Shown here piece after piece: positions 44,137 through 53,364 of a stretch of 64,000 nucleotides of DNA. Under the pieces are notes generated by a model. That model was not told the origin of the DNA. It worked only from the letters and a program-made list of their open reading frames with translations, and did not search any database. Each line of letters starts with the position of its first letter. The stretch's first letter is position 1. Origin of the DNA: an uncultured Parabacteroides sp. (GTDB lineage Bacteria; Bacteroidota; Bacteroidia; Bacteroidales; Tannerellaceae); the NCBI RefSeq assembly GCF_905196875.1, contig NZ_CAJJWO010000017.1, forward strand, positions 19,998 to 83,997, written 5' to 3'. The translations under genes were made by a program, and so were the position numbers.

Positions 44137-44238
44137 ACTTTTTGTCACGAGGGAAGGAAACCTAGAAGGCAGTCTTTTGAAAAGAAGACCGGGACGAGTC
44201 AAATAACAACCTATATAAATACTTAAACAGTACTGCAG

Positions 44239-44835
44239 ATGTCAGCCACTTACAACCTATTCAGAAACCCGGGAAAGAAGGAAAACCTCCACGCCCGCCA
44301 GGTGAACCAATATACCGTACGCATCGATGCTCTTTGTGAAGAGATCTCACAGATCAGTTCCTTTTCGTCTGCCGATGTAAAAGGGATGCTGGACGCGCTG
44401 AAAAGCCGGATCGCTTTTCACCTGAAATACGGCGATATCGTCGAGTTGGAAGGTCTGGGGACGTTCAACGCCTCGCTTAAATGTCCTTCGCTGACAACAG
44501 AAAAAGAGATCAAACCCCATCTGGTGAAATTCCACAAAGTGGTATTCCGCTGCTCCAAAGAACTGAAGGACCAGTTGCGATACATGAAGGTGGAACGTGC
44601 CGATGAACCCAGCCGCCTGAAAGGGTATACGGAAGAAAAGCGCAAAGCCAACATTCTGGCTTATATCGAAAAGCATGATACGATCTCGACCTTCCTGTGC
44701 CGTTCGCTCAACGGTTGTTCGAAATATATTGCCCTGAAAGATCTGAAAACATTGCAGGAAGAAGGGAAGATCGTCCGTCTGGGATACCGCGCAAATGCAC
44801 AATACGGATTGAAAAAAGAGGACGACCAGGGATGA
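44239..44835 (+). CDS. HU-family DNA-binding protein with C-terminal extension (HU-HIG type)
   Basis: 198 residues. Residues about 1-125 are an HU/IHF-like fold of the divergent Bacteroidetes type: IDALCEEISQISSFSSADVKGMLDALK (helices) in two segments, GDIVELEGLGTFNASL (the GxGTF strand motif) and a basic beta arm region. Residues about 130-198 add a winged-helix-like module (ILAYIEKHDTISTF, CSKYIALKDLKTLQEEGKIVRLGYR). Its stop codon overlaps the ATG of the PUL2 HTCS (ATGA), so the two are co-translated. The leader carries the 4x22-bp array. It may bend or cover DNA at its own leader or at PUL2 promoters; that is inference. A second such gene plus HTCS occurs at 60978. Confidence 0.85.
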   Translation: MSATYNLFRNPGKKENLHARQVNQYTVRIDALCEEISQISSFSSADVKGMLDALKSRIAFHLKYGDIVELEGLGTFNASLKCPSLTTEKEIKPHLVKFHKVVFRCSKELKDQLRYMKVERADEPSRLKGYTEEKRKANILAYIEKHDTISTFLCRSLNGCSKYIALKDLKTLQEEGKIVRLGYRANAQYGLKKEDDQG

Positions 44836-47800
44836 ATACAATATACAAACTTATCATAGTCTGGCTTCTTTTCACCTGTACGCTTACGGCTTACGGCAAT
44901 AACAGTCCCTTCTTCTTTTCTCACCTGGGAGTAGAAAACGGACTTTCGCAGGTATCTGTAATGAATATATTCCAGGATTCGGACGGATATATATGGTTCG
45001 GTACACGCAACGGGGCGAACCGTTATGACGGATACGAATTCAAAATATATCAGAACGAAGTAAACAACCCGGCTTCGATAAGCGATAATTACATTCGCAG
45101 GATCAATGAAGACAGAAACAAGAATATTTGGATAGGTACATCCAACGGGGTCAACTGCATCGACTACAAGACACAGCAGATCACCCGTTTCTATCCCCAG
45201 GCTATCAATCCGGAAATAACGACAAATGCAGTCAGCAATTTCCTTTTCCATACAAATGGTGAACTCTATGCCCTCACCACCCGGAGCATATTAAAGTGTA
45301 ATCCGGATAAAACGGTCGAAGAAATGCCTTACCTGAAAGAAATGGATTCGCCCATCCATTCCATTATCCAGGATAAGGACGGTGATATTTTTATCGGTAC
45401 GGAAGATAAAGGCCTGTATGTATACTCTACCGATTGGAAGCTGAAAAAACATTTCCTTCCGGACAGTTCCGGTAACCCGCAAAAATTACCTATAAGTACG
45501 ATATCTATATTATTGGCTGGCGTAGCCAATAATATATTCATTGGTACCAATGAAGACGGTTTGTGCGTTTACAATAAGAAAGACGAGACATTCAGACGCC
45601 TCAACACCGGTAACTCGGGCCTCAACAACAATTCCGTACGCCATCTTATTCCATTCGGCAAAGACTCGGTCCTGATCGGCACCTTCAGGGGCCTCAACAT
45701 CCTGAACACCCGCAATATGACCATCACGCCGGTCGACATGGATATGAAAGCGAAAGGAGCACTCAGCCATTACTCCATCCATAGTATGCTGATCGATCGC
45801 GACCAGACATTATGGGTCGGAACCTATTCCGCCGGCGTCAACTACCACAGCCCTTTCCACAGACCGACCTCATTTATCACCCCGAAAGCCTTTGCCGGTA
45901 TACTGGGACAAGGCCAGGAAGATAACAAAGGGAATATGTGGTTTGCCACGGAAGGGGCGGGATTGCTTTATTACAACCCACGCAACGGCGAACAGAAACT
46001 TTACCCCATAAAGCCTTTGCAAGCCGGGAATTATGAAATAAATATCCTCAAAACCATCCTGATACAGGGTGATTCCATATTCTGTGCCACGCACTTCGGT
46101 TCCGTCTACCTCTTCTCCATCCGTAAGGAGCAATACCAGAAAATACATGACTACAAATACAACGACATCAATACCTTATATATAGACAGCCGGCAACGGT
46201 TATGGATACCGACCAATACCTCCAACCATACCGTCATGGTGGACAAGGGAAAGACGGTCAACCGATTTAATGTAGACGGTGTGGAAAAGGAATTCCGGGG
46301 AATGTGCCTGATCAAAGAACTGGAACCGGACGTATTTCTGTTCGGGGCCATCACCGATAGTGCTTTTGTCTACGACATGAACAAGAAAACAGCAGTCAAC
46401 CTTACTGCCCGGTTGCAGAACGGCGATAAAAACAAACGGCTGGGGAGTATATCCGGTGTCGTGAAAGATTCCGGACAATATATATGGATAGCTACCACCA
46501 AAGGCGGTCTGTTCCGGCTCGACAAAGACCTCAACTTAATACAGAATTATCAAAAAGAAGATGGTCTGTCGGAAAGTTACATCAATTCGCTTTCAATCGA
46601 TAAAGAGGGGAATATATGGGTAGTGACCGGCAAAGAATTATACAAACTGGACCGTCCGGCAAACAAATTCGAACAAGTCAGACCCGTCGACAGCCCGACA
46701 CAGGAATACTCATTATATGCCAACAATTGCGTTTCGAAAGACGGGACCCTCTATTTCTCCGGCAATAAAGGAATACTGGCTATCAACCCGCAAAAATCAA
46801 TTACGAACCCGAACATTCCTCCTGTTTATATTACTTCATTGCAGATAAACACTCAGGTGGACCAGGAAGGATTACCGGCTTACCAGGAACTGCTGCCCCT
46901 GCAATATAACAACAACATCACGCTGGAGGCCAACCAGGGAAACATCACCATCCGCTATTCGGCACTCAACTTCATCCATTCCCAAAACAATTCGTATGCT
47001 TATATGATGGAAGGGGCCGACCATAACTGGCATAATATCGGAAACCGACGGGAAGCTTATTACAGTAACTTATCTCCGGGGAAATATACCTTCCGCGTGA
47101 AAGCCGCCAACAACGACGGTGTCTGGAACCCGGAAGAGGCTGTTTTATACATCACCGTAAACCCTCCATTCTACCAGACATGGTGGGCTTACCTGATCTA
47201 TTTGTGTGCCCTGTCGATCATCGTGGTATGGATCGTACAACGGCAGCACCTCAAACACGAACGGGAGCGGGAGGCCAAATATAAACAGTTGGAACACGAG
47301 AAGGAAAACGAACTGCACGAAGAACGTATGCGTATGTTCACCAACTTCTCACATGAACTGAGAACTCCGCTCACGCTGATCATCAATCCGCTGAACGACT
47401 TGCTGCAACGGGTCAGCTTCTCACCGGAAGTGAAGGATGCCCTGCAACTGATCAAAAAGAATACCGGGCGCATGCTGCTGCTCGTCAACAACCTGATGGA
47501 CATTCAGAAATACGAAGCCGGCAAAACGGTCCTTCAAAAGACACGTTTCAATTTCTCGGCATTCATTCAGGAGATGTATCACTCCTTCGAAAGCGTGGCA
47601 CAGAACCGGGAGATAACATTCGTGCTGAAAAACGAATTGCCGGAGCCATTCTTTACCAGCTATGATGAAGCGGAAATAGAGAAGGTCTTTTTCAACCTGC
47701 TGTCGAATGCATTCAAGTTCACTCCGGCAGAAGGAAACGTAACGATCCGGATCAGCCGGATACCGCAAAACAAATGCGAAGAACTGGCGATGTTTCCCGA

Positions 47801-48914
47801 GCAGGAAAGTTCGACCCTGATAGAATCCGGCTACATCCTGATAGAAATAAGCGATACCGGAAAAGGGATTAATAAAGAGGAAGCCGACAAGATATTCGAA
47901 CCCTTCTACCGATCGAACGAGGATGTCCACAAAGAAGTTTCCGGTACCGGAATAGGGTTAAGCCTGACACGCTCGATCGTGCGGCAACACCAGGGATGTA
48001 TCTGGATTAACAGTCCGGAAGAAAAGGAAACAACCTTCCTGATCCTTCTTCCCGACACTGAAAAACAAGATGTAAAAAAAGAGGAAGAGCCATCTCAATC
48101 CCACTCTTCCGAAATCAGTAAAAAGGTGGCTTTGCTTGTAGAAGAAACGGAAACCCGCAACAAGCAGACGGTTCTGCTGGTAGACGACAATCAAGAAGTC
48201 CTGCAATATCTGGAACATCAATTGCAACTCGACTACATCGTATTGAAAGCGACCAATGGGAAAGAAGCGCTTGAACTGCTGGAGACAGCTTCTCCCCATA
48301 TAATCGTCAGTGACGTCATGATGCCTGAAATGAACGGACTGGAACTATGTAAACGTATCAAAGAAAGTCAACACCTCTGCCACATACCCGTGATCCTGCT
48401 GACAGGTAAGTCTATGGTATCACAGATAGAGGAAGGATTGGAGGCCGGAGCCGACGATTACATCATAAAACCGTTCCATGTTTCCATTTTGAAAGCACGC
48501 ATAAGAAACCTGCTTTCCATTCGCGAAAAGATGAAAAACATATACGGTGAATCGCTGAGCCTGCGCAACCTGGGAGTGGAAGAGCCCGAAGAGGACAACG
48601 ACTTCCTGACTCAATATATCGAGATCGTAAAGGCAAACATCTCCAACCAGGATCTGGATGTATCGGTTATTTATCAGACACTTGGTATGAGCCGGGCCAA
48701 TTTCTACCGGAAAGTAAAAACGGTGACAGGTCTATCGCCTATCGAACTGATAAAGAATATCCGCCTCGAAGCCGGAGCCAAACTGCTGAAAGAATCCAAT
48801 ATGAATGTGTCTGAAATAGCCCAGCATATCGGTTTCAGCAGCCGTTCTTATTTCGCCCGAAGCTTCAAGGCCGTATACGGAATGTCGCCTACCGAGTATC
48901 AGGAAAACGAATGA
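44832..48914 (+). CDS. Hybrid two-component system sensor/regulator (PUL2 HTCS)
   Basis: 1360 residues from the ATG at 44832, which overlaps the HU-gene stop by 4 bases and opens a signal peptide (MNTIYKLIIVWLLFTCTLTAYG). In-frame codons upstream belong to the HU gene's other frame. Order: two periplasmic Reg_prop propellers (GYIWFGTRNGANRYDG and repeats), Y_Y_Y domain (YAYMMEGADHNWHNIG), membrane helix near residue 795, HisKA (SHELRTPL, His841), HATPase (DTGKGI, GTGIGLSL), receiver (IVSDVMMPEMNG, Asp1161) and an AraC-type helix-turn-helix (ISNQDLDVSVIYQTLGMSR, GFSSRSYFARSFKAVYG in pieces). It should bind an oligosaccharide and activate the GH105 and susCD promoters, which share a 36-bp element (see 48910 and 50169). 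Confidence 0.96.
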   Translation: MNTIYKLIIVWLLFTCTLTAYGNNSPFFFSHLGVENGLSQVSVMNIFQDSDGYIWFGTRNGANRYDGYEFKIYQNEVNNPASISDNYIRRINEDRNKNIWIGTSNGVNCIDYKTQQITRFYPQAINPEITTNAVSNFLFHTNGELYALTTRSILKCNPDKTVEEMPYLKEMDSPIHSIIQDKDGDIFIGTEDKGLYVYSTDWKLKKHFLPDSSGNPQKLPISTISILLAGVANNIFIGTNEDGLCVYNKKDETFRRLNTGNSGLNNNSVRHLIPFGKDSVLIGTFRGLNILNTRNMTITPVDMDMKAKGALSHYSIHSMLIDRDQTLWVGTYSAGVNYHSPFHRPTSFITPKAFAGILGQGQEDNKGNMWFATEGAGLLYYNPRNGEQKLYPIKPLQAGNYEINILKTILIQGDSIFCATHFGSVYLFSIRKEQYQKIHDYKYNDINTLYIDSRQRLWIPTNTSNHTVMVDKGKTVNRFNVDGVEKEFRGMCLIKELEPDVFLFGAITDSAFVYDMNKKTAVNLTARLQNGDKNKRLGSISGVVKDSGQYIWIATTKGGLFRLDKDLNLIQNYQKEDGLSESYINSLSIDKEGNIWVVTGKELYKLDRPANKFEQVRPVDSPTQEYSLYANNCVSKDGTLYFSGNKGILAINPQKSITNPNIPPVYITSLQINTQVDQEGLPAYQELLPLQYNNNITLEANQGNITIRYSALNFIHSQNNSYAYMMEGADHNWHNIGNRREAYYSNLSPGKYTFRVKAANNDGVWNPEEAVLYITVNPPFYQTWWAYLIYLCALSIIVVWIVQRQHLKHEREREAKYKQLEHEKENELHEERMRMFTNFSHELRTPLTLIINPLNDLLQRVSFSPEVKDALQLIKKNTGRMLLLVNNLMDIQKYEAGKTVLQKTRFNFSAFIQEMYHSFESVAQNREITFVLKNELPEPFFTSYDEAEIEKVFFNLLSNAFKFTPAEGNVTIRISRIPQNKCEELAMFPEQESSTLIESGYILIEISDTGKGINKEEADKIFEPFYRSNEDVHKEVSGTGIGLSLTRSIVRQHQGCIWINSPEEKETTFLILLPDTEKQDVKKEEEPSQSHSSEISKKVALLVEETETRNKQTVLLVDDNQEVLQYLEHQLQLDYIVLKATNGKEALELLETASPHIIVSDVMMPEMNGLELCKRIKESQHLCHIPVILLTGKSMVSQIEEGLEAGADDYIIKPFHVSILKARIRNLLSIREKMKNIYGESLSLRNLGVEEPEEDNDFLTQYIEIVKANISNQDLDVSVIYQTLGMSRANFYRKVKTVTGLSPIELIKNIRLEAGAKLLKESNMNVSEIAQHIGFSSRSYFARSFKAVYGMSPTEYQENE

Positions 48915-48945
48915 GACGTTTGTACTCGCTTTTGAGATAATTGTG
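48910..48945 (+). promoter_or_regulatory. Candidate HTCS operator/promoter upstream of GH105
   Basis: Begins AATGAGACG (overlapping the HTCS stop codon), has CTTTTG at offset 19, and ends in the -7-like TAATTGTG. It aligns without gaps to 50169-50204 upstream of susC, 27 of 36 positions identical. The conserved block sits where the -33 region would be, fitting AraC-type activation. Confidence 0.6.
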
Positions 48946-48958
48946 TTTTCAAAGGATC

Positions 48959-49010
48959 CTGTTCTTTTATTCATTTGATTAAACTTATTAATCTAATAAT
49001 AAAAGAACAG
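48959..49010 (+). promoter_or_regulatory. 13-bp inverted repeat across the GH105 ribosome-binding region
   Basis: CTGTTCTTTTATT (48959-48971) and AATAAAAGAACAG (48998-49010) form a perfect 13-bp inverted repeat with a 26-base loop. The right arm ends 4 bases before the GH105 ATG, so a folded transcript would sequester the start region. It is either a leader structure limiting translation or a terminator for the HTCS gene, although no T run follows. Confidence 0.5.
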
Positions 49011-49014
49011 ATCT

Positions 49015-50139
49015 ATGATTTCAAAACGAATGCCATTTAAACACATTGCAACTGCTATTATGTTGGCCTGTGTCACAATCTCTTCACAGGCCGCTGACTT
49101 GAAAAAAGAGGAAGTAACTGCTATTTCGCGTAAAGTAGCAGACTGGCAGATCAAAGAGTTTCCTCATAATAAATATGCCGTTAGCGAACCGAAAGGCTGG
49201 ATTGCCGGAGCTCTTTATCTGGGAATATGCGACTGGGCCGAGCTCAGTGGAGACGAACAGTATTCCGATTGGTTGAAAAAAGTATTCAACCGTCAGCATT
49301 GGCAGGTAGCCGACCGGATGTATCACGCCGATGATGTATGTGTATCGCAGACCTACATCGACATGTACATGAAATATAAAGAAGATAAAATGCTGCTTCC
49401 TACACTTGCCCGCATCGACTGGGTAGTGAACAACCCTTCCAATGGCGGCATGGATATCGATTACAGCCAACCTCTTTCCTACGAACGCTGGTCGTGGTGT
49501 GATGCATTGTTTATGGCACCGGCTGTATATACCCGTCTCTACACGCTTACCGGCAATAGAAAGTATATGATTTTCTCCGATGCGGAATTCAAAGCCACCT
49601 ACAATCATCTATACGACAAAGAAGAAAAACTCTTCTTCCGCGATAGCCGCTACTTCAACCAGAAAGAAGCAAACGGACAGAAAGTTTTCTGGGGACGAGG
49701 CAATGGCTGGGTAATCGGCGGATTGGCTGAAATACTGAAAACACTACCGGTCGACGATACCGAATACCGTCCTTTCTACCTGCAACTATTCAAAGAGATC
49801 AGCGAACGCCTGGCCGGATTGCAAAGTAAAGACGGCTTCTGGCATGCCAGTCTTTTAGATCCCGACAGTTATCCGTCGCCAGAAACAAGCGCTACCGGAT
49901 TTATTGTTTACGGACTGGCTTATGGCGTCAATCAGGGATATCTTCCGGCCGACAAATACCTCCCGGTTATAGAAAAAGGATGGGTAGCCTTATGCTCTGC
50001 CGTAGAGAGCGATGGCAAACTGGGTTGGGTACAACCCGTTGGAGCCGATCCACGCAAAGTAACCAAAGAAATGACCGAGCTATACGGGACCGGAGCCTTC
50101 CTGATGGCTGCATGCGAAATACACCGACTAGCCAGATAA
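49015..50139 (+). CDS. Glycoside hydrolase family 105, unsaturated uronyl hydrolase (PUL2)
   Basis: GH105 enzymes hydrate and release 4,5-unsaturated galacturonyl or glucuronyl residues produced by lyases. The 374-residue protein has a signal peptide (ending SSQAA) and alpha6/alpha6 barrel motifs: HADDVCVSQTYIDMY, RWSWCDALFMAPAVYTRL with the catalytic Asp163, GRGNGWVIGGLAEIL, DPDSYPSPETSATGF and ELYGTGAFLMAACEI. First enzyme gene after the HTCS and separated from susC by 159 bases, which hold a second copy of the shared operator. No polysaccharide lyase is present in PUL2 as seen here, so the unsaturated substrate must come from another enzyme or locus. Confidence 0.94.
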   Translation: MISKRMPFKHIATAIMLACVTISSQAADLKKEEVTAISRKVADWQIKEFPHNKYAVSEPKGWIAGALYLGICDWAELSGDEQYSDWLKKVFNRQHWQVADRMYHADDVCVSQTYIDMYMKYKEDKMLLPTLARIDWVVNNPSNGGMDIDYSQPLSYERWSWCDALFMAPAVYTRLYTLTGNRKYMIFSDAEFKATYNHLYDKEEKLFFRDSRYFNQKEANGQKVFWGRGNGWVIGGLAEILKTLPVDDTEYRPFYLQLFKEISERLAGLQSKDGFWHASLLDPDSYPSPETSATGFIVYGLAYGVNQGYLPADKYLPVIEKGWVALCSAVESDGKLGWVQPVGADPRKVTKEMTELYGTGAFLMAACEIHRLAR

Positions 50140-50168
50140 ATTTAAAGAAATTACATGTTTTTTAGCGT

Positions 50169-50204
50169 AATGAGACGATATTACATCCTTTTGGGACAAT
50201 TTTG
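50169..50204 (+). promoter_or_regulatory. Candidate HTCS operator/promoter upstream of PUL2 susC
   Basis: Matches 48910-48945 without gaps (27/36). It starts AATGAGACG and has CTTTTG at offset 19 and CAATTTTG at the -7-like position. GGGACAA-TTTTGTCC within it is also a short palindrome. It lies 95 bases before the susC ATG. Confidence 0.6.
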
Positions 50205-50298
50205 TCCGCACACATGACGCATGTTTCATTCTTTTGACACAAAAAATTAAAATAACCATCTGGTTAATTACTTAAATTGTTTAATGCGCAAATAAATT

Positions 50299-53200
50299 AT
50301 GAAAAGCATGAGCAGACAACTGGACGGGAACCTGCCTCCCTGTAATAAGGCAGTAGAACGAAAGAACAGGATTCTTTCGTTATTATTCTTCTTTATGGCG
50401 TTTATATCTGTACAGGTGTATGCGCAAGACATCAAAATCTCTGGTACCGTAATCTCCGGAGCAGACAATTACCCGATCATCGGGGCTAATATTCTGGTAA
50501 AAGGGACTACCATCGGTACTATTACAGATGTAGACGGTAACTTCACATTCGAAGCTCCAAAGGGGTCTACATTAGTCGTTTCTTACATCGGCTACCAGGC
50601 ACAGGAAATAAAAGTGAGCGGAAATGCTCCTATTAAAGTCGTTCTGTCCGAAGATTCCGAAAAACTGGACGAAGTAGTCGTTATCGGTTACGGTTCACAG
50701 AAAAAATCGGATATGACAGGCGGTATCGTAGCCGTAGGTAACGAGAAGTTACAGATGGTTACTACCAACAACCTGATGGATAAACTGGCAGGCCAGGTTC
50801 CGGGGTTAAACATCACAATGGAAAAGGCAAGCCCTTCGGAAGATCAGGTATTGCGCGTTCGTGGTGAAAACTCGTTGACAGCCGACAACTCTCCGTTGAT
50901 CGTATTGGACGGTATCCCTTACAGCGGTTCATTGGGAGATATCGACCCGGATAATATCGAAAACATGTCTGTATTGAAAGATGCATCTTCTGCAGCCATC
51001 TACGGTTCACGCGGTGCCAACGGTGTTATCCTGATCCAGACCAAGAAAGGAAAGAAAGGAACAGCCACCGTATCTTATAAAGGACAGGTAGGTTTCTCAC
51101 AGCCGGAACGCCGCGTCAATGTAATGAAAGGCCCGGAATATGTAAAATTCCTTCAAGACCAGTGGGCTTATATGAACTACAACGGTGTGATCAAAGATCC
51201 GGAAGATATCTTGAACGTTAGTGAAATCGAGAACTGGAAGAATGGAATCGAGACAGACTGGCAAGATCAGATCTTTAGAAACGCTATGACCAACAGCCAC
51301 CAGATCAGTATATCGGGCGGTACGGAAAAGACCACTTACATGGCAGCAATCTCACGCCTGAATCAGGAAGGTGTAGTAAAAGATACCGGTATGAAACGTA
51401 CGAATATCTCTTTGAATATTACACAACAACTGGGCAACTGGCTGACTATCGGTATGGCTACACAAGCCGCCCTGAAAGAATATGGTGGTGTACAGGCCGG
51501 TATTTCAGATGCTCTTTGTCAGTCTCCTTACGGTCAGATGTATAAAAGCGACGGTTCGTTAAACTTCTATCCGATGGACCAGACTTTACATCCAAACCCA
51601 TTAGCAGACCTGGATGCAACAAGTGATAAAACATCTCGTAATATCTTTGTTTCTACGTATGCAGATGCAAAACTTCCAATCAAAGGATTGAGCTTCCGTA
51701 CCAACTTCGGTTACAACTACCGCAGTAAATTCGAAGCTTCTTACTATGGACGTAACACAGTGACCGGTAGAGCCAAGAATGGTTCGGCTGCCATCAAGAA
51801 CCAACATGACTGGGATTATACCTGGGAAAACGTGTTGAAGTATGAACTTCAGTTAGGCAAGCACAAATTCGATGCAACCGGTTTGTTCAGTATGCAACAG
51901 ACTTCTCAGCAAATATCCGAACAGAAAGGTACCAGCTTCGTAAACGATGATTCTGAATATCACAACATGGCAGGTGCGGAAGAAAACAAAACCGTTACTT
52001 CCGAACTGACTGAAACAGCAATGTTATCTTATATGTTACGTTTGAACTATAACTATGCAAACAGATATTTGTTTACAGCTACCGGTCGTTCGGACGGTTA
52101 CTCAGCATTCGGTGAGAATAACAAATATGCCATCTTCCCTTCTCTTGCCGCCGCATGGAACATTTCTTCCGAAGAGTTTATGGAAAGTACTAACAGTTGG
52201 TTGGATATGTTAAAAGTACGTTTATCATGGGGTTCCAACGGTAACCAGGCTATCAAGGCTTATCAGACATTAGACCGTTTGAAACTGACAAACTACATTT
52301 GGGGAGATAAAGGAACAACCGTTAACGGTGTGATCTTGTCATACAACTCTATCGGTAACCCTAACCTGAAATGGGAAACTACCCGCACAGTCAACGCCGG
52401 TGTCGATTTCAGCTTCTTCAACAACCGCCTGTCCGGTAGCATCGACTTCTATGTATCAAATACTTCCGATCTGTTGATGAGCCGTACAGTTCCTATTATG
52501 AACGGTTATAACTCGATCATGGACAACGTCGGCGAAACACGTAATACAGGTGTCGAACTAGCTTTGAACTCAGTGAACATGGAAAGTAAAGACTTCCGTT
52601 GGAGCAGCAGCTTCAATTTCGCACTGAACCGCGATAAGATCATCGAACTTCGCGGAGACGGAAAAGACGATATCACAAACAAATGGTTTATCGGCGAGCC
52701 GGTAAAGGTTTACTACGACTATAAGGTAGTTGGTACATGGCAGGAAGGCGATAACTTCCTGAATGCAGACGGAAAAGAAATACAGAAAGGAGCAAAACCC
52801 GGACATGCAAAACTGGAAGATGTCGACGGCGACGGAACAATTACATCTAAAGACAAACAGATCATCGGCTCCAAGTTACCGAGCTTCACGATGTCATTAG
52901 GTAACACTTTTGCATATAAGAATTTCACATTCTCATTCTTATTGAACGGTGTATTCGGAGCCTGGAAACAAATGAACGATTACAACTTCGACCGTTGGAG
53001 TTCCAAATACAACTATATCAGCGGAATGGATTACTGGACTCCGGAAAATCCGACAAATGCAATGACCTCTCCCGGGTATGTTCCTTACGACAAACATGAA
53101 TTCTACAAAAAGATGAATTATGTACGAATCAAAAACATCTCATTAGGCTACAATCTGCCGAAGAGCATTCTTAACCCGATCGGGGTTTCTTCTTTGAACG

Positions 53201-53343
53201 TTAATGTGAGTGTTAACAACCTGTATACATTCAGTAATATAAAGAATGCGCTGAACTTTGACGGAACAGACTATAATGCAAACATTATTTCTTGTTACCC
53301 GACAGCCCGTTCTTACATGCTGGGTTTAAATCTTATTTTCTAA
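50299..53343 (+). CDS. SusC-like TonB-dependent outer-membrane transporter (PUL2)
   Basis: A 1014-residue SusC transporter. The start region (MKSMSRQLDGN...) precedes a late signal peptide (RILSLLFFFMAFISVQVYAQ), so the true start could be Met4 or later. Then the carboxypeptidase D regulatory-like domain (SGTVISGADNYPIIGANILV), the TonB-box-like DEVVVIGYGSQKK, and the plug signature SVLKDASSAAIYGSRGANG. The barrel ends in MLGLNLIF with a terminal Phe. It imports the PUL2 oligosaccharide together with the SusD protein 21 bases downstream. Confidence 0.96.
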   Translation: MKSMSRQLDGNLPPCNKAVERKNRILSLLFFFMAFISVQVYAQDIKISGTVISGADNYPIIGANILVKGTTIGTITDVDGNFTFEAPKGSTLVVSYIGYQAQEIKVSGNAPIKVVLSEDSEKLDEVVVIGYGSQKKSDMTGGIVAVGNEKLQMVTTNNLMDKLAGQVPGLNITMEKASPSEDQVLRVRGENSLTADNSPLIVLDGIPYSGSLGDIDPDNIENMSVLKDASSAAIYGSRGANGVILIQTKKGKKGTATVSYKGQVGFSQPERRVNVMKGPEYVKFLQDQWAYMNYNGVIKDPEDILNVSEIENWKNGIETDWQDQIFRNAMTNSHQISISGGTEKTTYMAAISRLNQEGVVKDTGMKRTNISLNITQQLGNWLTIGMATQAALKEYGGVQAGISDALCQSPYGQMYKSDGSLNFYPMDQTLHPNPLADLDATSDKTSRNIFVSTYADAKLPIKGLSFRTNFGYNYRSKFEASYYGRNTVTGRAKNGSAAIKNQHDWDYTWENVLKYELQLGKHKFDATGLFSMQQTSQQISEQKGTSFVNDDSEYHNMAGAEENKTVTSELTETAMLSYMLRLNYNYANRYLFTATGRSDGYSAFGENNKYAIFPSLAAAWNISSEEFMESTNSWLDMLKVRLSWGSNGNQAIKAYQTLDRLKLTNYIWGDKGTTVNGVILSYNSIGNPNLKWETTRTVNAGVDFSFFNNRLSGSIDFYVSNTSDLLMSRTVPIMNGYNSIMDNVGETRNTGVELALNSVNMESKDFRWSSSFNFALNRDKIIELRGDGKDDITNKWFIGEPVKVYYDYKVVGTWQEGDNFLNADGKEIQKGAKPGHAKLEDVDGDGTITSKDKQIIGSKLPSFTMSLGNTFAYKNFTFSFLLNGVFGAWKQMNDYNFDRWSSKYNYISGMDYWTPENPTNAMTSPGYVPYDKHEFYKKMNYVRIKNISLGYNLPKSILNPIGVSSLNVNVSVNNLYTFSNIKNALNFDGTDYNANIISCYPTARSYMLGLNLIF

Positions 53344-53364
53344 TCTCATAAACAAAGACAGAAT

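Larger units (their letters stand above)
43798..44238. other. 441-bp divergent regulatory region between GH2 and the PUL2 HU-like gene
   Basis: No gene. It contains the GH2 -7 box (43820-43827, minus), an 11-bp inverted repeat over the HU-gene -7 box (43999-44032), the 4x22-bp array B (44049-44136), and a 100-base leader up to the ATG at 44239. Confidence 0.7.

Noticed and set aside
44832..48914. Longer HTCS reading frame beginning at 44697
   Set aside because: The extra 45 codons fall in another frame of the HU-like gene and lack a signal peptide; the ATG at 44832 opens one.
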